Source of the DNA: Planktomarina sp.
GTDB taxonomy: Bacteria; Pseudomonadota; Alphaproteobacteria; Rhodobacterales; Rhodobacteraceae
Assembly: GCA_020630595.1 (NCBI GenBank)
Contig: JAHDBC010000025.1
Span: forward strand, 4,398 to 36,445
Direction: 5' to 3'
DNA: 32,048 nt
Under the pieces are notes generated by a model. That model worked only from the letters and a program-made list of their open reading frames with translations. It had not been told where the DNA came from and did not search any database. Shown one piece after another: positions 7,300 through 15,485 of this stretch (the first letter of the stretch is position 1; every line of letters begins with the position of its first letter). Made by a program: the position numbers and the translations under genes.

Positions 7300-9438
7300 T
7301 TATTCTTCCTCTGCTTTTTCTTCTTTCGCGATTTCTTCGCCAGTTTCCTGATCAACCATCTTCATCGCCAGACGCACCTTGCCGCGGTCATCAAAGCCCA
7401 ACAGTTTGACCCAAACTTCCTGACCTTCTTTCAGAACATCAGATGGGTGGTTCAGACGGCGGTTTTCGATTTGGGACACGTGGACCAGACCGTCGCGCTT
7501 ACCAAAGAAGTTCACAAAGGCGCCGAAGTCGACAACTTTGACGACCTTGCCTTTGTAGATTTTGCCTTCTTCCGGCTCTGCCACGATTGAATGGATCATC
7601 TCGTAGGCTTTTGCGATGGCTTCGCCATTTGGCGACGCGATTTTGATGATACCATCATCGTTGATGTCGACCTTTGCGCCCGATACTTCTACGATTTCAC
7701 GGATCACTTTACCGCCGGACCCGATCACTTCACGGATTTTGTCGGTGGGCACCTGCATCGTTTCGATGCGTGGGGCGTGGACGCTGAATTCCTGCGCACC
7801 GGTGATGGATTTCGCCATTTCACCCAAAATGTGCATCCGGCCTGCCTTGGCCTGCGCCAACGCTTTTTCCATGATTTCAGGTGTGATGCCTGCGACCTTG
7901 ATGTCCATCTGCAGGGATGTGATCCCCGCTTCCGTCCCGGCCACTTTGAAATCCATGTCGCCCAGATGATCTTCGTCACCCAGAATATCGGTCAGAATGC
8001 CGTAGGACCCGTCATCTTCCAGAACCAGACCCATGGCCACACCCGCAACGGGTGCCTTCAGCGGAACGCCTGCGTCCATCATGGACAAAGACCCACCGCA
8101 CACAGACGCCATGGATGACGATCCGTTGGATTCCGTGATTTCCGACACCACGCGGATGGTGTAGGGAAAGTCGGTCGCGGCTGGCAAAACAGCCTGCAAC
8201 GCGCGCCATGCCAGTTTGCCGTGGCCGATTTCACGACGGCCGGGCGAACCTACGCGGCCCACTTCGCCAACCGAATAGGGAGGGAAGTTATAGTGCAGCA
8301 GGAAGTTTGATTTATACGTGCCTTCCAGCGCGTCGATCATCTGTTCATCGTCGCCGGTGCCCAATGTGGTGACAACCAAACCCTGGGTTTCACCACGTGT
8401 GAACAGCGCCGAACCGTGTGTACGGGGCAGGAACCCTGTTTCGCACACGATATCCCGCACTTCGTCCAATGCACGACCGTCGATGCGGCGGCCGTTCTTG
8501 ACCACGTCACCGCGCAGAACATTGGATTCCAGTTTCTTCAGCGCAGCGCCCAGATTTTCGTCTTCCAACTGGTCTTCTGTCAGTGCTGCTTTCACCGCGT
8601 CCTTGGCGGCAGCAACGGCTGCTGTGCGTTCCTGTTTGTCGCCAATCGCATATGCATCGCGCATCGCGGTTTCACCAGCGGCAGCAACGGCGGCGTACAG
8701 ATCGCTGTAATCTGGCGGCGTGAAATCAAACGGTTCTTTCGCGGCATCTTCGGCCAGATCAATGATCAGGTCGATGACAGGCTGGAAGGATTCATGCGCG
8801 AACTTCACAGCCCCCAGCATTTCTTCTTCGGTCAATTCATACGCTTCTGATTCAACCATCATGACGGCGTCTTTGGTTCCGGCAACCACCAGATCCAAAC
8901 GCTGATCCGGATTGTCGCGCAGTTTGGTCATATCATCGACGGTTGGGTTCAAGACGTATTCGCCATCTTCGTAGCCGACGCGGCATGCGCCGACAGGGCC
9001 CATGAAGGGTACGCCGGAAATCGTCAGCGCGGCGGACGCGGCGATCATGGCCACCATGTCCGGGTCGTTGACCAGATCGTGGGACAGAACAGTACACATC
9101 ACCAGCACTTCGTGTTTGAAGCCGGGGACGAACAATGGACGCATCGGGCGGTCGATCAGGCGCGCGGTCAGGGTTTCTTTTTCCGTTGGGCGTGCTTCAC
9201 GCTTGAAGAAACCACCGGGGATTTTGCCCGCTGCGTAGTATTTTTCTTGGTAATGAACCGTCAGGGGGAAGAAATCCTGCCCTGGCTTTTGTTGTTTTGC
9301 GAATGTGACGTTCGCCATAACACTGGTTTCACCCAGCGTTGCAATCACTGTGCCGTCAGCCTGACGCGCAACCTTACCGGTTTCGAGGGTCAGGGTTTCT
9401 TCGCCCCATTCCATCGATTTTTTGACTTCTGTAAACAT
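7300..9438 (-). CDS. pnp: Polyribonucleotide nucleotidyltransferase (PNPase)
   Basis: PNPase degrades RNA from the 3' end by phosphorolysis and can also add tails; it forms a trimer and takes part in the degradosome. The 712-residue product has the standard layout. There are two RNase PH-like domains (about 10-145 and 325-460) separated by a helical linker. A KH domain follows near 555-615 ([15 protein letters not shown]) and an S1 domain near 620-690 ([17 protein letters not shown]), with an acidic Glu-rich tail. I choose the ATG at 9438 (MFTEVKKS) over a longer in-frame start at 9489, because it gives the family length and N-terminus and has AGGA upstream. A small inverted repeat, TGGCC-N4-GGCCA (9457-9470), lies in the leader just upstream. 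PNPase is known to control its own leader in E. coli; here that is only a possibility. rpsO, its usual neighbour, lies 4.4 kb upstream. Confidence 0.98.
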   Translation of the reverse strand: MFTEVKKSMEWGEETLTLETGKVARQADGTVIATLGETSVMANVTFAKQQKPGQDFFPLTVHYQEKYYAAGKIPGGFFKREARPTEKETLTARLIDRPMRPLFVPGFKHEVLVMCTVLSHDLVNDPDMVAMIAASAALTISGVPFMGPVGACRVGYEDGEYVLNPTVDDMTKLRDNPDQRLDLVVAGTKDAVMMVESEAYELTEEEMLGAVKFAHESFQPVIDLIIDLAEDAAKEPFDFTPPDYSDLYAAVAAAGETAMRDAYAIGDKQERTAAVAAAKDAVKAALTEDQLEDENLGAALKKLESNVLRGDVVKNGRRIDGRALDEVRDIVCETGFLPRTHGSALFTRGETQGLVVTTLGTGDDEQMIDALEGTYKSNFLLHYNFPPYSVGEVGRVGSPGRREIGHGKLAWRALQAVLPAATDFPYTIRVVSEITESNGSSSMASVCGGSLSMMDAGVPLKAPVAGVAMGLVLEDDGSYGILTDILGDEDHLGDMDFKVAGTEAGITSLQMDIKVAGITPEIMEKALAQAKAGRMHILGEMAKSITGAQEFSVHAPRIETMQVPTDKIREVIGSGGKVIREIVEVSGAKVDINDDGIIKIASPNGEAIAKAYEMIHSIVAEPEEGKIYKGKVVKVVDFGAFVNFFGKRDGLVHVSQIENRRLNHPSDVLKEGQEVWVKLLGFDDRGKVRLAMKMVDQETGEEIAKEEKAEEE

Positions 9439-9646
9439 GTATCGGATTTTCCTAAATGGCCCTTTGGCCATGTTGCATAGCGGCCCCATTGCCGCCGGTC
9501 CCTTATCTTGTTTGCAGCGCTGGACCCGGGCGCTGTCGTTTCAAAGATGGGGGCGTGTAGCGCAGATCGTGGATAAGGGAAAGGGGCGTCCGTGTTGCCC
9601 GGTTTGACTGCCGTGCAGCAAATGTGACCCGCCGACCGGAAAACAC

Positions 9647-10585
9647 TTAAAATACGGCGTGGCTGCCGCGTTCATTTTCAGCTTTGTCTTGGATCAGGGC
9701 ACGGTAATGATCCGCTAGATGATCCTGCCCAAATGATGGCGTGGCATCCGCATCATATCGGCCATCCTTCCACACCAGCATGGATTCCGTTGCATAGTAG
9801 TGCCCGATCCGCGCCAATGCTGCCTTTTCCCGTAGCCTTGGGATGACAATGCCCAAACCACCAAGCGCCTTTGCAATAAACGCCAGAAACCGTGGCGGGA
9901 CGTGTTTCACCTTGGGGCGTTCGCCTAAAAGATCTGCCAAGATATCGACCTGATCCATTGGGGTGATTGCAGGACCCGGGCCGCCAATGGGCAAAACCGC
10001 GTTCTGCCGCGCCGGATCCGACAAGCACGACACCAGAAAATCGCCCAAATCGCGGTCTGAAATCGGTTTGCAGGCCGTTAGCGTGCCGTCACCAAAGACC
10101 AAGAACGGTTTGCCGTTTTGCACCCTGTCCAGTTGCCCGGACAAAGATTTGAAATACGCTGTCGAACGCACGATCGACCACGTCATGTCTGTGGCTTGCA
10201 ATGCGGCCTCGGACGCCAGTTTGGCTTTTTGAAAATCCAACAGCGGCTTTTGAACGCAGATGGCGGACAACAGCACAAATCGCGCCACGCGTGCCTTCGC
10301 GGCGGCTGTGATCACGGTTTGGGTCAACTGGCTGTCAACGGCCCAACTGTCCTTCGGCGTTCCCGTGCGGGATGCAAGGCAGCATATCACGCCATCCACT
10401 TGTTTCAGGACGTCGGGCAATGCGTCCATGTCCATTGGCATGGTGATGCAACCCGGCACCACGGCACCCCCGCGAACAGGGGCAATGACGCGGTAACCGG
10501 ATTGGCGCAGGGCCTGTGCGGTGGCGCGTCCGATGGTGCCTGTGGCCCCGAACAGGGCGATGGTTTCAGTCATGGATGTCAGCAT
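9647..10585 (-). CDS. bciA: Divinyl (bacterio)chlorophyllide 8-vinyl reductase, BciA type
   Basis: An atypical short-chain dehydrogenase that I recognise as the BciA/N-DVR class, which reduces the C8 vinyl group of divinyl chlorophyllide with NADPH during bacteriochlorophyll synthesis. The N-terminal Rossmann motif is FGATGTIG. Several stretches are characteristic of BciA and plant DVR: LLSAICVQKPLLDFQKAKL, SIVRSTAYFKSLSGQ, FGDG followed by ACKPISDRDL, VLPIGGPG, and RIGHYYATESMLVW with YDADATPSFG near the end. ATG 10585 has an AGGTG ribosome site seven bases upstream. The next ATG at 10573 (MTETIALFGATG) also fits the family N-terminus but lacks such a site. A TGTC-N10-GACA palindrome overlaps this region. 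The gene stands apart from any photosynthesis cluster, follows an ASCH gene by about 20 bases, and lies upstream of pnp. It could be a paralogue with another substrate, but the motif agreement is close. Confidence 0.88.
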   Translation of the reverse strand: MLTSMTETIALFGATGTIGRATAQALRQSGYRVIAPVRGGAVVPGCITMPMDMDALPDVLKQVDGVICCLASRTGTPKDSWAVDSQLTQTVITAAAKARVARFVLLSAICVQKPLLDFQKAKLASEAALQATDMTWSIVRSTAYFKSLSGQLDRVQNGKPFLVFGDGTLTACKPISDRDLGDFLVSCLSDPARQNAVLPIGGPGPAITPMDQVDILADLLGERPKVKHVPPRFLAFIAKALGGLGIVIPRLREKAALARIGHYYATESMLVWKDGRYDADATPSFGQDHLADHYRALIQDKAENERGSHAVF

Positions 10586-10594
10586 AAGTTGACA
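10577..10594. promoter_or_regulatory. Candidate PpsR/CrtJ operator at bciA start
   Basis: TGTCA-N8-TGACA is a perfect five-base inverted repeat and fits both forms of the PpsR/CrtJ consensus, TGT-N12-ACA and TGTC-N10-GACA. It spans the two possible bciA start codons (10585 and 10573). PpsR/CrtJ are oxygen- and light-responsive repressors of bacteriochlorophyll genes. Only one copy was found here, whereas these regulators often bind paired sites. Confidence 0.45.
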
Positions 10595-10605
10595 CCTGTC
10601 AGAGT

Positions 10606-11148
10606 CTACCCCTTTCCAGACCATGGTTTTTGCGGGATGTCTTTGAATTGAAGCGGGGCGTCGCTGAACAGATCATTGTGATCCGGCATTTGAAACTGCA
10701 CCATCCAAGGTTTCGCGGGCGCGGGCGCGGGCGCGTCAGCGGGTTCCCACTTGAAATATCCCAATGCCCCAATGCACGGGATGGGCACAATTGGGCGCGG
10801 GTTTTCCAGAACCAGCCCGGCTTGCCCGCCAAACCATGCGCTGTCGCTTTCGGTCACGATATCAACCACGTCGACTGTGCCGATGATTGCGGAACGGACC
10901 AGATCATCGGGCCGGGGGCAGCGAACGCCGTGGCGATCCAAGCGCCACAATCCCCAGCGGTATTCATCCTCTTTCAGTCCGGACGCGGCATGGATGCAAA
11001 TGGTGCGGCAGTCCATGTGGCCTGCATGGATCGATCCCAAACTGCGGTTTTCGATCACTTTGCCCCCGTGAATAATCGCCCAAGCCCATGGTTGGCGCAC
11101 AGAAAGGGCAAGGGGCGGCAGATCGGTCATACCTTGCCATTTAGGCAT
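10606..11148 (-). CDS. ASCH domain-containing protein
   Basis: A protein of about 180 residues with an ASCH domain, a PUA-like fold proposed to bind RNA or modified nucleotides. The N-terminal LALSVRQPWAWAIIHGGKVIENRS pattern (Arg, Gln, Pro, Trp then Lys-x-x-Glu-Asn-Arg) is the typical ASCH start. SAIIGTVDVVDIV and GPQ-like strands with AWFGG follow. After about residue 135 comes an Ala-Pro linker (ADAPAPAPAKP) encoded by a tandem hexamer repeat, and a tail that I do not recognise. Two starts are possible, ATG 11148 and ATG 11130 (MTDLPPLALS); neither has a clear ribosome site, and the second fits the domain start better. It is followed closely by bciA and may be cotranscribed with it. The substrate is unknown. 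Confidence 0.75.
   Translation of the reverse strand: MPKWQGMTDLPPLALSVRQPWAWAIIHGGKVIENRSLGSIHAGHMDCRTICIHAASGLKEDEYRWGLWRLDRHGVRCPRPDDLVRSAIIGTVDVVDIVTESDSAWFGGQAGLVLENPRPIVPIPCIGALGYFKWEPADAPAPAPAKPWMVQFQMPDHNDLFSDAPLQFKDIPQKPWSGKG
10715..10735. repeat. Tandem GCGGGC hexamer repeat inside ASCH gene
   Basis: Three perfect copies of GCGGGC plus a further GCG (10715-10735). They encode the Ala-Pro repeat of the ASCH protein linker on the - strand. Gain or loss of a hexamer would keep the frame and change the linker by two residues. Confidence 0.8.
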
Positions 11149-11200
11149 GCGTCCAAATTCGACCAGTGGAAAGGCAACCGTTCGACATCAAATAGGACTT

Positions 11201-11238
11201 CGCCTGCGCAACCGTCAAAATCTACAGGCGCGTTTTTT
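11201..11238 (+). terminator. Terminator-like hairpin in leader of the dioxygenase gene
   Basis: CGCCTG (11201-11206) pairs with CAGGCG (11225-11230) around an 18-base loop, and six T follow two bases later (11233-11238). No + strand gene ends nearby, so if a promoter lies upstream this would be a leader attenuator for the gene starting at 11297. The loop is large and the stem short, so it may be fortuitous. Confidence 0.3.
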
Positions 11239-11259
11239 GTTCCATGCGCCACGCAGATT

Positions 11260-11276
11260 TGCAAAGATGGTGCAAA
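11260..11276. promoter_or_regulatory. Direct repeat TGCAAA before dioxygenase gene
   Basis: TGCAAA occurs at 11260-11265 and 11271-11276, eleven bases apart (about one helical turn), just before the ribosome site of the gene at 11297. Possible operator; no regulator is suggested by the neighbourhood. Confidence 0.2.
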
Positions 11277-11296
11277 CGCAAGGGGAGGGTGCGAAG

Positions 11297-12454
11297 ATGA
11301 CAGACACACCATATTGGATCGACCCCAATGCTGGATGTCCGGACACATTCCGGGCATTGGTCACCCAAAAGACAGATGCCGCTGATTATCCCCTTGCCGC
11401 TGGTATCGAAAAAAATATCCCGGTTTACAGTGGGGATGCCCTGCGCCAAGCCGCGCGGAAATCAGACAGCCGCACCACATGGAAGACAGAGGTGATACGC
11501 TGTTTGAAAGATGGACCGGGCGCGTTGGTGATCCAAAACGGCCTAAACAAACCAGATGTCATTGATCGTGCGACCGTATTGTTCGAAGCGATGATCGAAG
11601 AACAGCACGCCCGGGGTGCGGCCATCGGTGACCATTTTGCAAAACCGGGCAGCAATGACAGGGTGTGGAACGCCGCAGAAAAACACTGTTTGGCGGACCC
11701 AGCCAATTTCGCTGAATACTATGCATGTGACGGTATCGCTTTGGTGTCCGAAGCGTGGCTGGGGCTGGGCTATCAAATCACCGCACAGGTCAATCGGGTG
11801 AACCCGGGTGGATCAGCGCAAACAGCCCATCGTGATTATCATCTGGGGTTCATGACACCTGATCAGGTGGCGCAGTTTCCGGCCCATGTGCATGAAATGT
11901 CCCCACGCCTGACGCTGCAAGGGGCGGTAGTCCATCGGGACATGCCATTGGAATCCGGTCCGACCATGTTGCTGCCCCATTCGCAAAAGGCGGCAGACGG
12001 GTATGTGTCGTTCGCACGCGATACGTTCCAGACGATATTTTCGGAACATCACGTGCAAATTCCCATGCAAAAAGGTGATTTGCTGTTTTTCAACCCTGCC
12101 CTGATGCATGCGGCGGGTGCAAACACAACGACAGACATTTGGCGGTTTGGGAATTTGTTGCAGGTGTCATCGGGGTTTGGCCGGTCCATTGAAACCGTCA
12201 ATCGCACCCGGATGGCCACTGCGGTTTACCCCGTGTTGCAGACCAACGGAATGGATGTTCATGATCGGGCGATGGTGATTGCAGCCAGTGCCGAAGGGTA
12301 CCCGTTTCCCACCAATCTGGACCGTGACCCGCCTGTGGGCGGGATGGCCCCGAAATCGCAGGCTGTTCAGATGGCCGAAGCCCTTGCCAGTGGGACAGGT
12401 CCCGCAGAATTTGCGGCAGCGATGGCAGACTATGATGTGCGGCGGTTAAGCTGA
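11297..12454 (+). CDS. Phytanoyl-CoA dioxygenase (PhyH) family protein
   Basis: A 385-residue Fe(II)/2-oxoglutarate-dependent oxygenase of the PhyH family. The iron-binding triad appears as His178-x-Asp180 (TAHRDYHLG) and His271 (FFNPALMHAAG). Arg283 (DIWRFGN) is well placed to bind 2-oxoglutarate. The substrate cannot be told; PhyH relatives hydroxylate lipids, osmolytes and small secondary metabolites. I choose ATG 11297 because GGGAGGG lies seven bases upstream and the family-like sequence begins there; an open frame extends back to 11147 without similarity. It is the only + strand gene between 7300 and 19226. It is divergent from the ASCH gene, and its last nine bases overlap the end of the convergent MFS gene. 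Its leader carries a terminator-like hairpin and a TGCAAA direct repeat. Confidence 0.85.
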   Translation: MTDTPYWIDPNAGCPDTFRALVTQKTDAADYPLAAGIEKNIPVYSGDALRQAARKSDSRTTWKTEVIRCLKDGPGALVIQNGLNKPDVIDRATVLFEAMIEEQHARGAAIGDHFAKPGSNDRVWNAAEKHCLADPANFAEYYACDGIALVSEAWLGLGYQITAQVNRVNPGGSAQTAHRDYHLGFMTPDQVAQFPAHVHEMSPRLTLQGAVVHRDMPLESGPTMLLPHSQKAADGYVSFARDTFQTIFSEHHVQIPMQKGDLLFFNPALMHAAGANTTTDIWRFGNLLQVSSGFGRSIETVNRTRMATAVYPVLQTNGMDVHDRAMVIAASAEGYPFPTNLDRDPPVGGMAPKSQAVQMAEALASGTGPAEFAAAMADYDVRRLS

Positions 12455-13645
12455 TCGCGCGCGGATCGCCCATTCAAATGCGATCAAGGCACCGGCCCCG
12501 CTGATCAAGAACCCGATTGCCAAGGGTGTGGTGGTGCCCGTGTAGAATTCACCGATGGCCCAGGCGATCGGGATCGACATCAACGTTGATAAAAATCCAA
12601 ACACTGCTGAGGCCATGCCCGCCATATGACCCATTGGTTCCAGTGCAAGGGCAGAAATGTTGCCAAAATTCAGGCCGATGCAGAAAAAGGTTAGCATGAC
12701 AAACGCGATGAAAGACCAAAGCGGTGGCACACCCGCATGTGACCATGACCAAATCGCAAAGATGCCGATTCCCACAACACCCACTTGAAACGCACGGCGG
12801 GCCAACGTTGCCATGCCCAGCCGTTCGACCAACATGGAATTGGTAAAGGCCGCAATGCCGATGGATCCAGCGCCAAGCGCAAAATACAGCGGGAATAATG
12901 CGCCAGCGCTGTAGATGTCCTGATAAATCATCTGGGCACTGGCAAGATAGGCAAGAAACGGGCCAAACATGAAGCCACTGACCATTGTGTGGCCTATGCT
13001 GGCGCGTGTGGTGATCACCTCTTTCAGGCCGAAAAATAGACTACGCGGTGTAAACGGGCGCTTATTTTCGGGGGCCAGCGTTTCTGCCTGACCCAGGCCG
13101 TACCAGATAGCTGAAATCATTGCGGCGGCGACCAATACGGCAAAGATGGCACGCCACCCCGCCAACGCCTGCACACCCTGACCAACAGCGGGTGCAAAGA
13201 CGGGCACCAGGATGAACGTCACCATGATAATTGATAGAAGACGCGCCATCTGTGGCCCAGCGTACAAATCGCGCACGATTGCCGTGGCCAAGACCCGTGG
13301 TCCGGCGATTCCAACCCCCTGAATGAACCGGCCCAACAAAAGCGCTTCGAATGACTGGGCAAAAGTGCAAACAATGCCACCGCCAATCACCAGAATGAAA
13401 GATCCCAGAATGATGGGCTTGCGCCCCCATGTGTCGGCCATGGGACCCGCAAACAGCTGCGCGATGCCAAACCCCAGAAACAGGGTCGTGACCACCAGAT
13501 GAACATCGTTGCCTTCTGCCACGTTTAGATCGCTGCCAATCGCAGGCAAGGCGGGCAGCATGATGTCTGTCGACAGGGCAACCATAGACATCATCAGTGC
13601 GATCATCGGTACGAATGCGCGGGCCGGTTGTGCGGGATTTGACAT
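12446..13645 (-). CDS. Bcr/CflA-type MFS drug exporter
   Basis: A 399-residue major facilitator transporter with about twelve membrane segments, most similar in pattern to the Bcr/CflA drug:proton antiporters. The first segment contains ALSTDIMLPALPAIG, the typical Bcr/CflA D-x-x-LPALP signature. The loop between segments 2 and 3 has ADTWGRKPIILGS, the MFS motif A (D-x-x-GRKP). RFIQGVGIAGPRVLATAIVRDL follows in segment 4 and the next loop. It probably exports small toxic compounds, but the substrate cannot be read from sequence. ATG 13645 (MSNPAQ) is the likely start, although no ribosome site is obvious and the open frame extends further upstream. It converges on and overlaps the PhyH gene by nine bases, and starts about 180 bases after the rpsO terminator. 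Confidence 0.88.
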   Translation of the reverse strand: MSNPAQPARAFVPMIALMMSMVALSTDIMLPALPAIGSDLNVAEGNDVHLVVTTLFLGFGIAQLFAGPMADTWGRKPIILGSFILVIGGGIVCTFAQSFEALLLGRFIQGVGIAGPRVLATAIVRDLYAGPQMARLLSIIMVTFILVPVFAPAVGQGVQALAGWRAIFAVLVAAAMISAIWYGLGQAETLAPENKRPFTPRSLFFGLKEVITTRASIGHTMVSGFMFGPFLAYLASAQMIYQDIYSAGALFPLYFALGAGSIGIAAFTNSMLVERLGMATLARRAFQVGVVGIGIFAIWSWSHAGVPPLWSFIAFVMLTFFCIGLNFGNISALALEPMGHMAGMASAVFGFLSTLMSIPIAWAIGEFYTGTTTPLAIGFLISGAGALIAFEWAIRARSA

Positions 13646-13821
13646 AGGCGCGGTGTGACTGAGGGGTGGCGGTCTTGCAAGGCCCGTCATGTTGGCTTGC
13701 TTAAAACGTCCGTCCAAAAGTGACGCTTCGCGGCGGAAACACCACTGGCTTCGGGTTTGATTCACTTCGTTCCCAAGCATAGGCCAACATTGCCGCGGCC
13801 CCCTTTCCCGCATTCAAAACC

Positions 13822-13850
13822 AAAAAACGCGCCCCGATGGGACGCGCTTT
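13822..13850 (-). terminator. Intrinsic terminator of rpsO
   Basis: On the - strand CGCGTCCC and GGGGCGCG pair (one G-T pair) around a three-base loop and are followed by six T. The element lies 24 bases after the rpsO stop. This shows that rpsO is not simply read through into pnp as in E. coli. Confidence 0.9.
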
Positions 13851-13873
13851 GGCATTCAAATGCAAGGGTCGTC

Positions 13874-14143
13874 TTAGCGACGCAGGCCCAAGCGTTTGAT
13901 CAGGTCTTGATAGCGGGCTTCGTCTTTGGATTTTGTGTAATCCAAAAGCTTCCGGCGCTGGGCAACCATTTTCAACAGGCCACGGCGACCGTGGTTGTCT
14001 TTTTTATGAGTTTTGAAGTGTTCTGTCAGCGTCGCGATGCGGGACGACAGAATGGCCACTTGCACTTCTGGGGAACCGGTGTCGCCATCTTTCGTGGCGA
14101 ATTCTTTCATCAGACGTGCTTTTTCTTCAGGCGTGATCGACAT
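13874..14143 (-). CDS. rpsO: 30S ribosomal protein S15
   Basis: Ribosomal protein S15, 89 residues, a helical protein of the small subunit that binds 16S rRNA early in assembly and contacts the large subunit. The sequence carries the family hallmarks: [15 protein letters not shown] in the first half, [18 protein letters not shown] in the middle, and [12 protein letters not shown] followed by [12 protein letters not shown] at the C-terminus. The start at 14143 (MSITPEEK) is preceded by AAGGAG at good distance; a longer in-frame start at 14158 would include that site and is rejected. It has its own strong terminator and about 150 bases of upstream space, so it is probably a separate transcript from the RTX gene before it and the MFS gene after it. 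Confidence 0.98.
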   Translation of the reverse strand: MSITPEEKARLMKEFATKDGDTGSPEVQVAILSSRIATLTEHFKTHKKDNHGRRGLLKMVAQRRKLLDYTKSKDEARYQDLIKRLGLRR

Positions 14144-14297
14144 CGGGGTCTCCTTCAAGGTTAAGGGTTATGGCGCAAGCCGGGATGTCGTCCAGCAAGG
14201 CCCGTGGAGGGAATCATCCACTTACGCGGATAATCTGCGCCGTATAGGGTGGGTAAGCCGATATGAAAACCCCCATTGAACCACTGGTGCGTAGACC

Positions 14298-15380
14298 TTA
14301 GCGCAGGCCACCATCCATAAGACCCGGCGCGATCAACGTGCTGTTGATCACTTCGATATCGGCAGCCGAAATGCCATTTTCGCCCATCACGGTTGCGACC
14401 GGATCACCGTTCAGCGTGATCAGCATCTGGTTTGCGTTGTCTTCATCTGGCCCAACAGCAATTTCCGCAGGGTCCGTGCCATCATAGATGATCACAACAC
14501 TGTCCTGACCCTGTGCAAAATCCATGATCTGCCCGGGCGCCGATCCGGGTTCGTGGTGCAGAACGAAACTATCTGCCCCATCGCCACCTGATGCGATGTC
14601 ATCACGCCCCATAATCAGCTGGTCGTCACCATCGCCGCCGTTCAGAAAATCGCGTTCGTCACTATCTGTGCCATCATCGCCAGTGACGCGGCCATTCAAT
14701 ACATCGTCCCCTGTGCCGCCCATCAATGTGTCCATGCCCATGCCGCCAATCAAAAGATCGCGGCCGCCCCCGCCTTGCAGGCTGTCCACGCCATCACCTG
14801 CCGACAGAAAATCATCGCCTTGCCCACCGACCAGTTCATCGTTCCCTGTCCCGCCGATCAAATGATCATCGCCGTTGTAGCCATACAGGTAATCGTCGTC
14901 TTCGCCGCCATCCAGCCAGTCATCGCCTTCTTCACCCGACAGGAAATCGATGTCGGCCCCGCCAAACAGCAGGTCATTGCCGTCTTCGCCGTGAATGTCG
15001 TCAACACCGCCTTCGCCGTAGATTGTGTCATCACCTTCGCGTCCGGCGATTTCATCAAACCCATCACCGCCCCAGATGGTGTCGTCATCATCATCGCCAA
15101 GGATGCGGTCTTCGCCATCTGATCCCCACAACGTGTTGTCTTCAATATCTGGGTCTTCATCGTCATCTTCGGCGAACCTGTCGGCAACGGATGTATCATC
15201 GCCATGCGACGGTTCACCAAAATCAAGAAGGTCAAAAAACCCCTGATCGGTGTCACCGTCGCGGGTGAATTGTTCCTGATCATCCTGATCTGACGTGTCA
15301 TCGTCATCCGTGCCAAAATCCGCGCCAATAAACACGGATCCTGCCATCATCATCGTTATCAGTGTCGCCAGCATGATCAT
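14298..15380 (-). CDS. RTX (haemolysin-type) calcium-binding repeat protein
   Basis: A very acidic protein of about 360 residues. The N-terminal 20 residues are hydrophobic (MIMLATLITMMMAGSVFIGA), then comes a long Asp-rich segment (about 22-85). About sixteen uninterrupted RTX nonapeptides of the G-G-x-G-x-D-x-L-x type occupy roughly residues 86-229, with an 18-residue insert and two more units after them. The repeats should fold into a calcium-filled parallel beta-roll. The last 90 residues (SFVLHHEPG, IMDFAQGQDSVVI) resemble the end domain common in Rhodobacterales RTX proteins. No catalytic domain is seen. No type I secretion genes lie nearby, and the hydrophobic N-terminus is unusual for a type I substrate. 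ATG 15380 has AAGGTG nine bases upstream; GTG 15392 is an alternative. Function unknown: surface, adhesion or calcium-buffering roles are guesses. Confidence 0.88.
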   Translation of the reverse strand: MIMLATLITMMMAGSVFIGADFGTDDDDTSDQDDQEQFTRDGDTDQGFFDLLDFGEPSHGDDTSVADRFAEDDDEDPDIEDNTLWGSDGEDRILGDDDDDTIWGGDGFDEIAGREGDDTIYGEGGVDDIHGEDGNDLLFGGADIDFLSGEEGDDWLDGGEDDDYLYGYNGDDHLIGGTGNDELVGGQGDDFLSAGDGVDSLQGGGGRDLLIGGMGMDTLMGGTGDDVLNGRVTGDDGTDSDERDFLNGGDGDDQLIMGRDDIASGGDGADSFVLHHEPGSAPGQIMDFAQGQDSVVIIYDGTDPAEIAVGPDEDNANQMLITLNGDPVATVMGENGISAADIEVINSTLIAPGLMDGGLR

Positions 15381-15485
15381 CGGCTGTTGCACCTTCCCAA
15401 TTCACCAAGCGCAGATTACGGCTTTTGCGCCGGGAAAGGTAAAAAACCGAAGCGTGTGGTTAATCGAATTGATGCAACTTTGAGG

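Noticed and set aside
11147-11296. N-terminal extension of the PhyH-family gene
   Set aside because: The stretch is basic and without family similarity, and a strong GGGAGGG site precedes the ATG at 11297.
9647-13645. Antiviral defence island (ASCH, oxygenase, exporter)
   Set aside because: No nuclease, helicase, toxin-antitoxin or known defence domain is present; one member is a clear BciA.
14600-15120. Possible CRISPR or DNA tandem repeat array
   Set aside because: The periodicity is 27 bases, matches nine-residue RTX units in frame, has no unique spacers and is degenerate at the DNA level.
14726-15268. Repeat-rich open frame opposite the RTX gene
   Set aside because: Its His/Arg repeats mirror the RTX codons; the RTX frame has clear calcium-binding nonapeptides.
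14298-15380. RTX cytotoxin
   Set aside because: There is no pore-forming, lipase or protease domain and no activation or secretion gene beside it.
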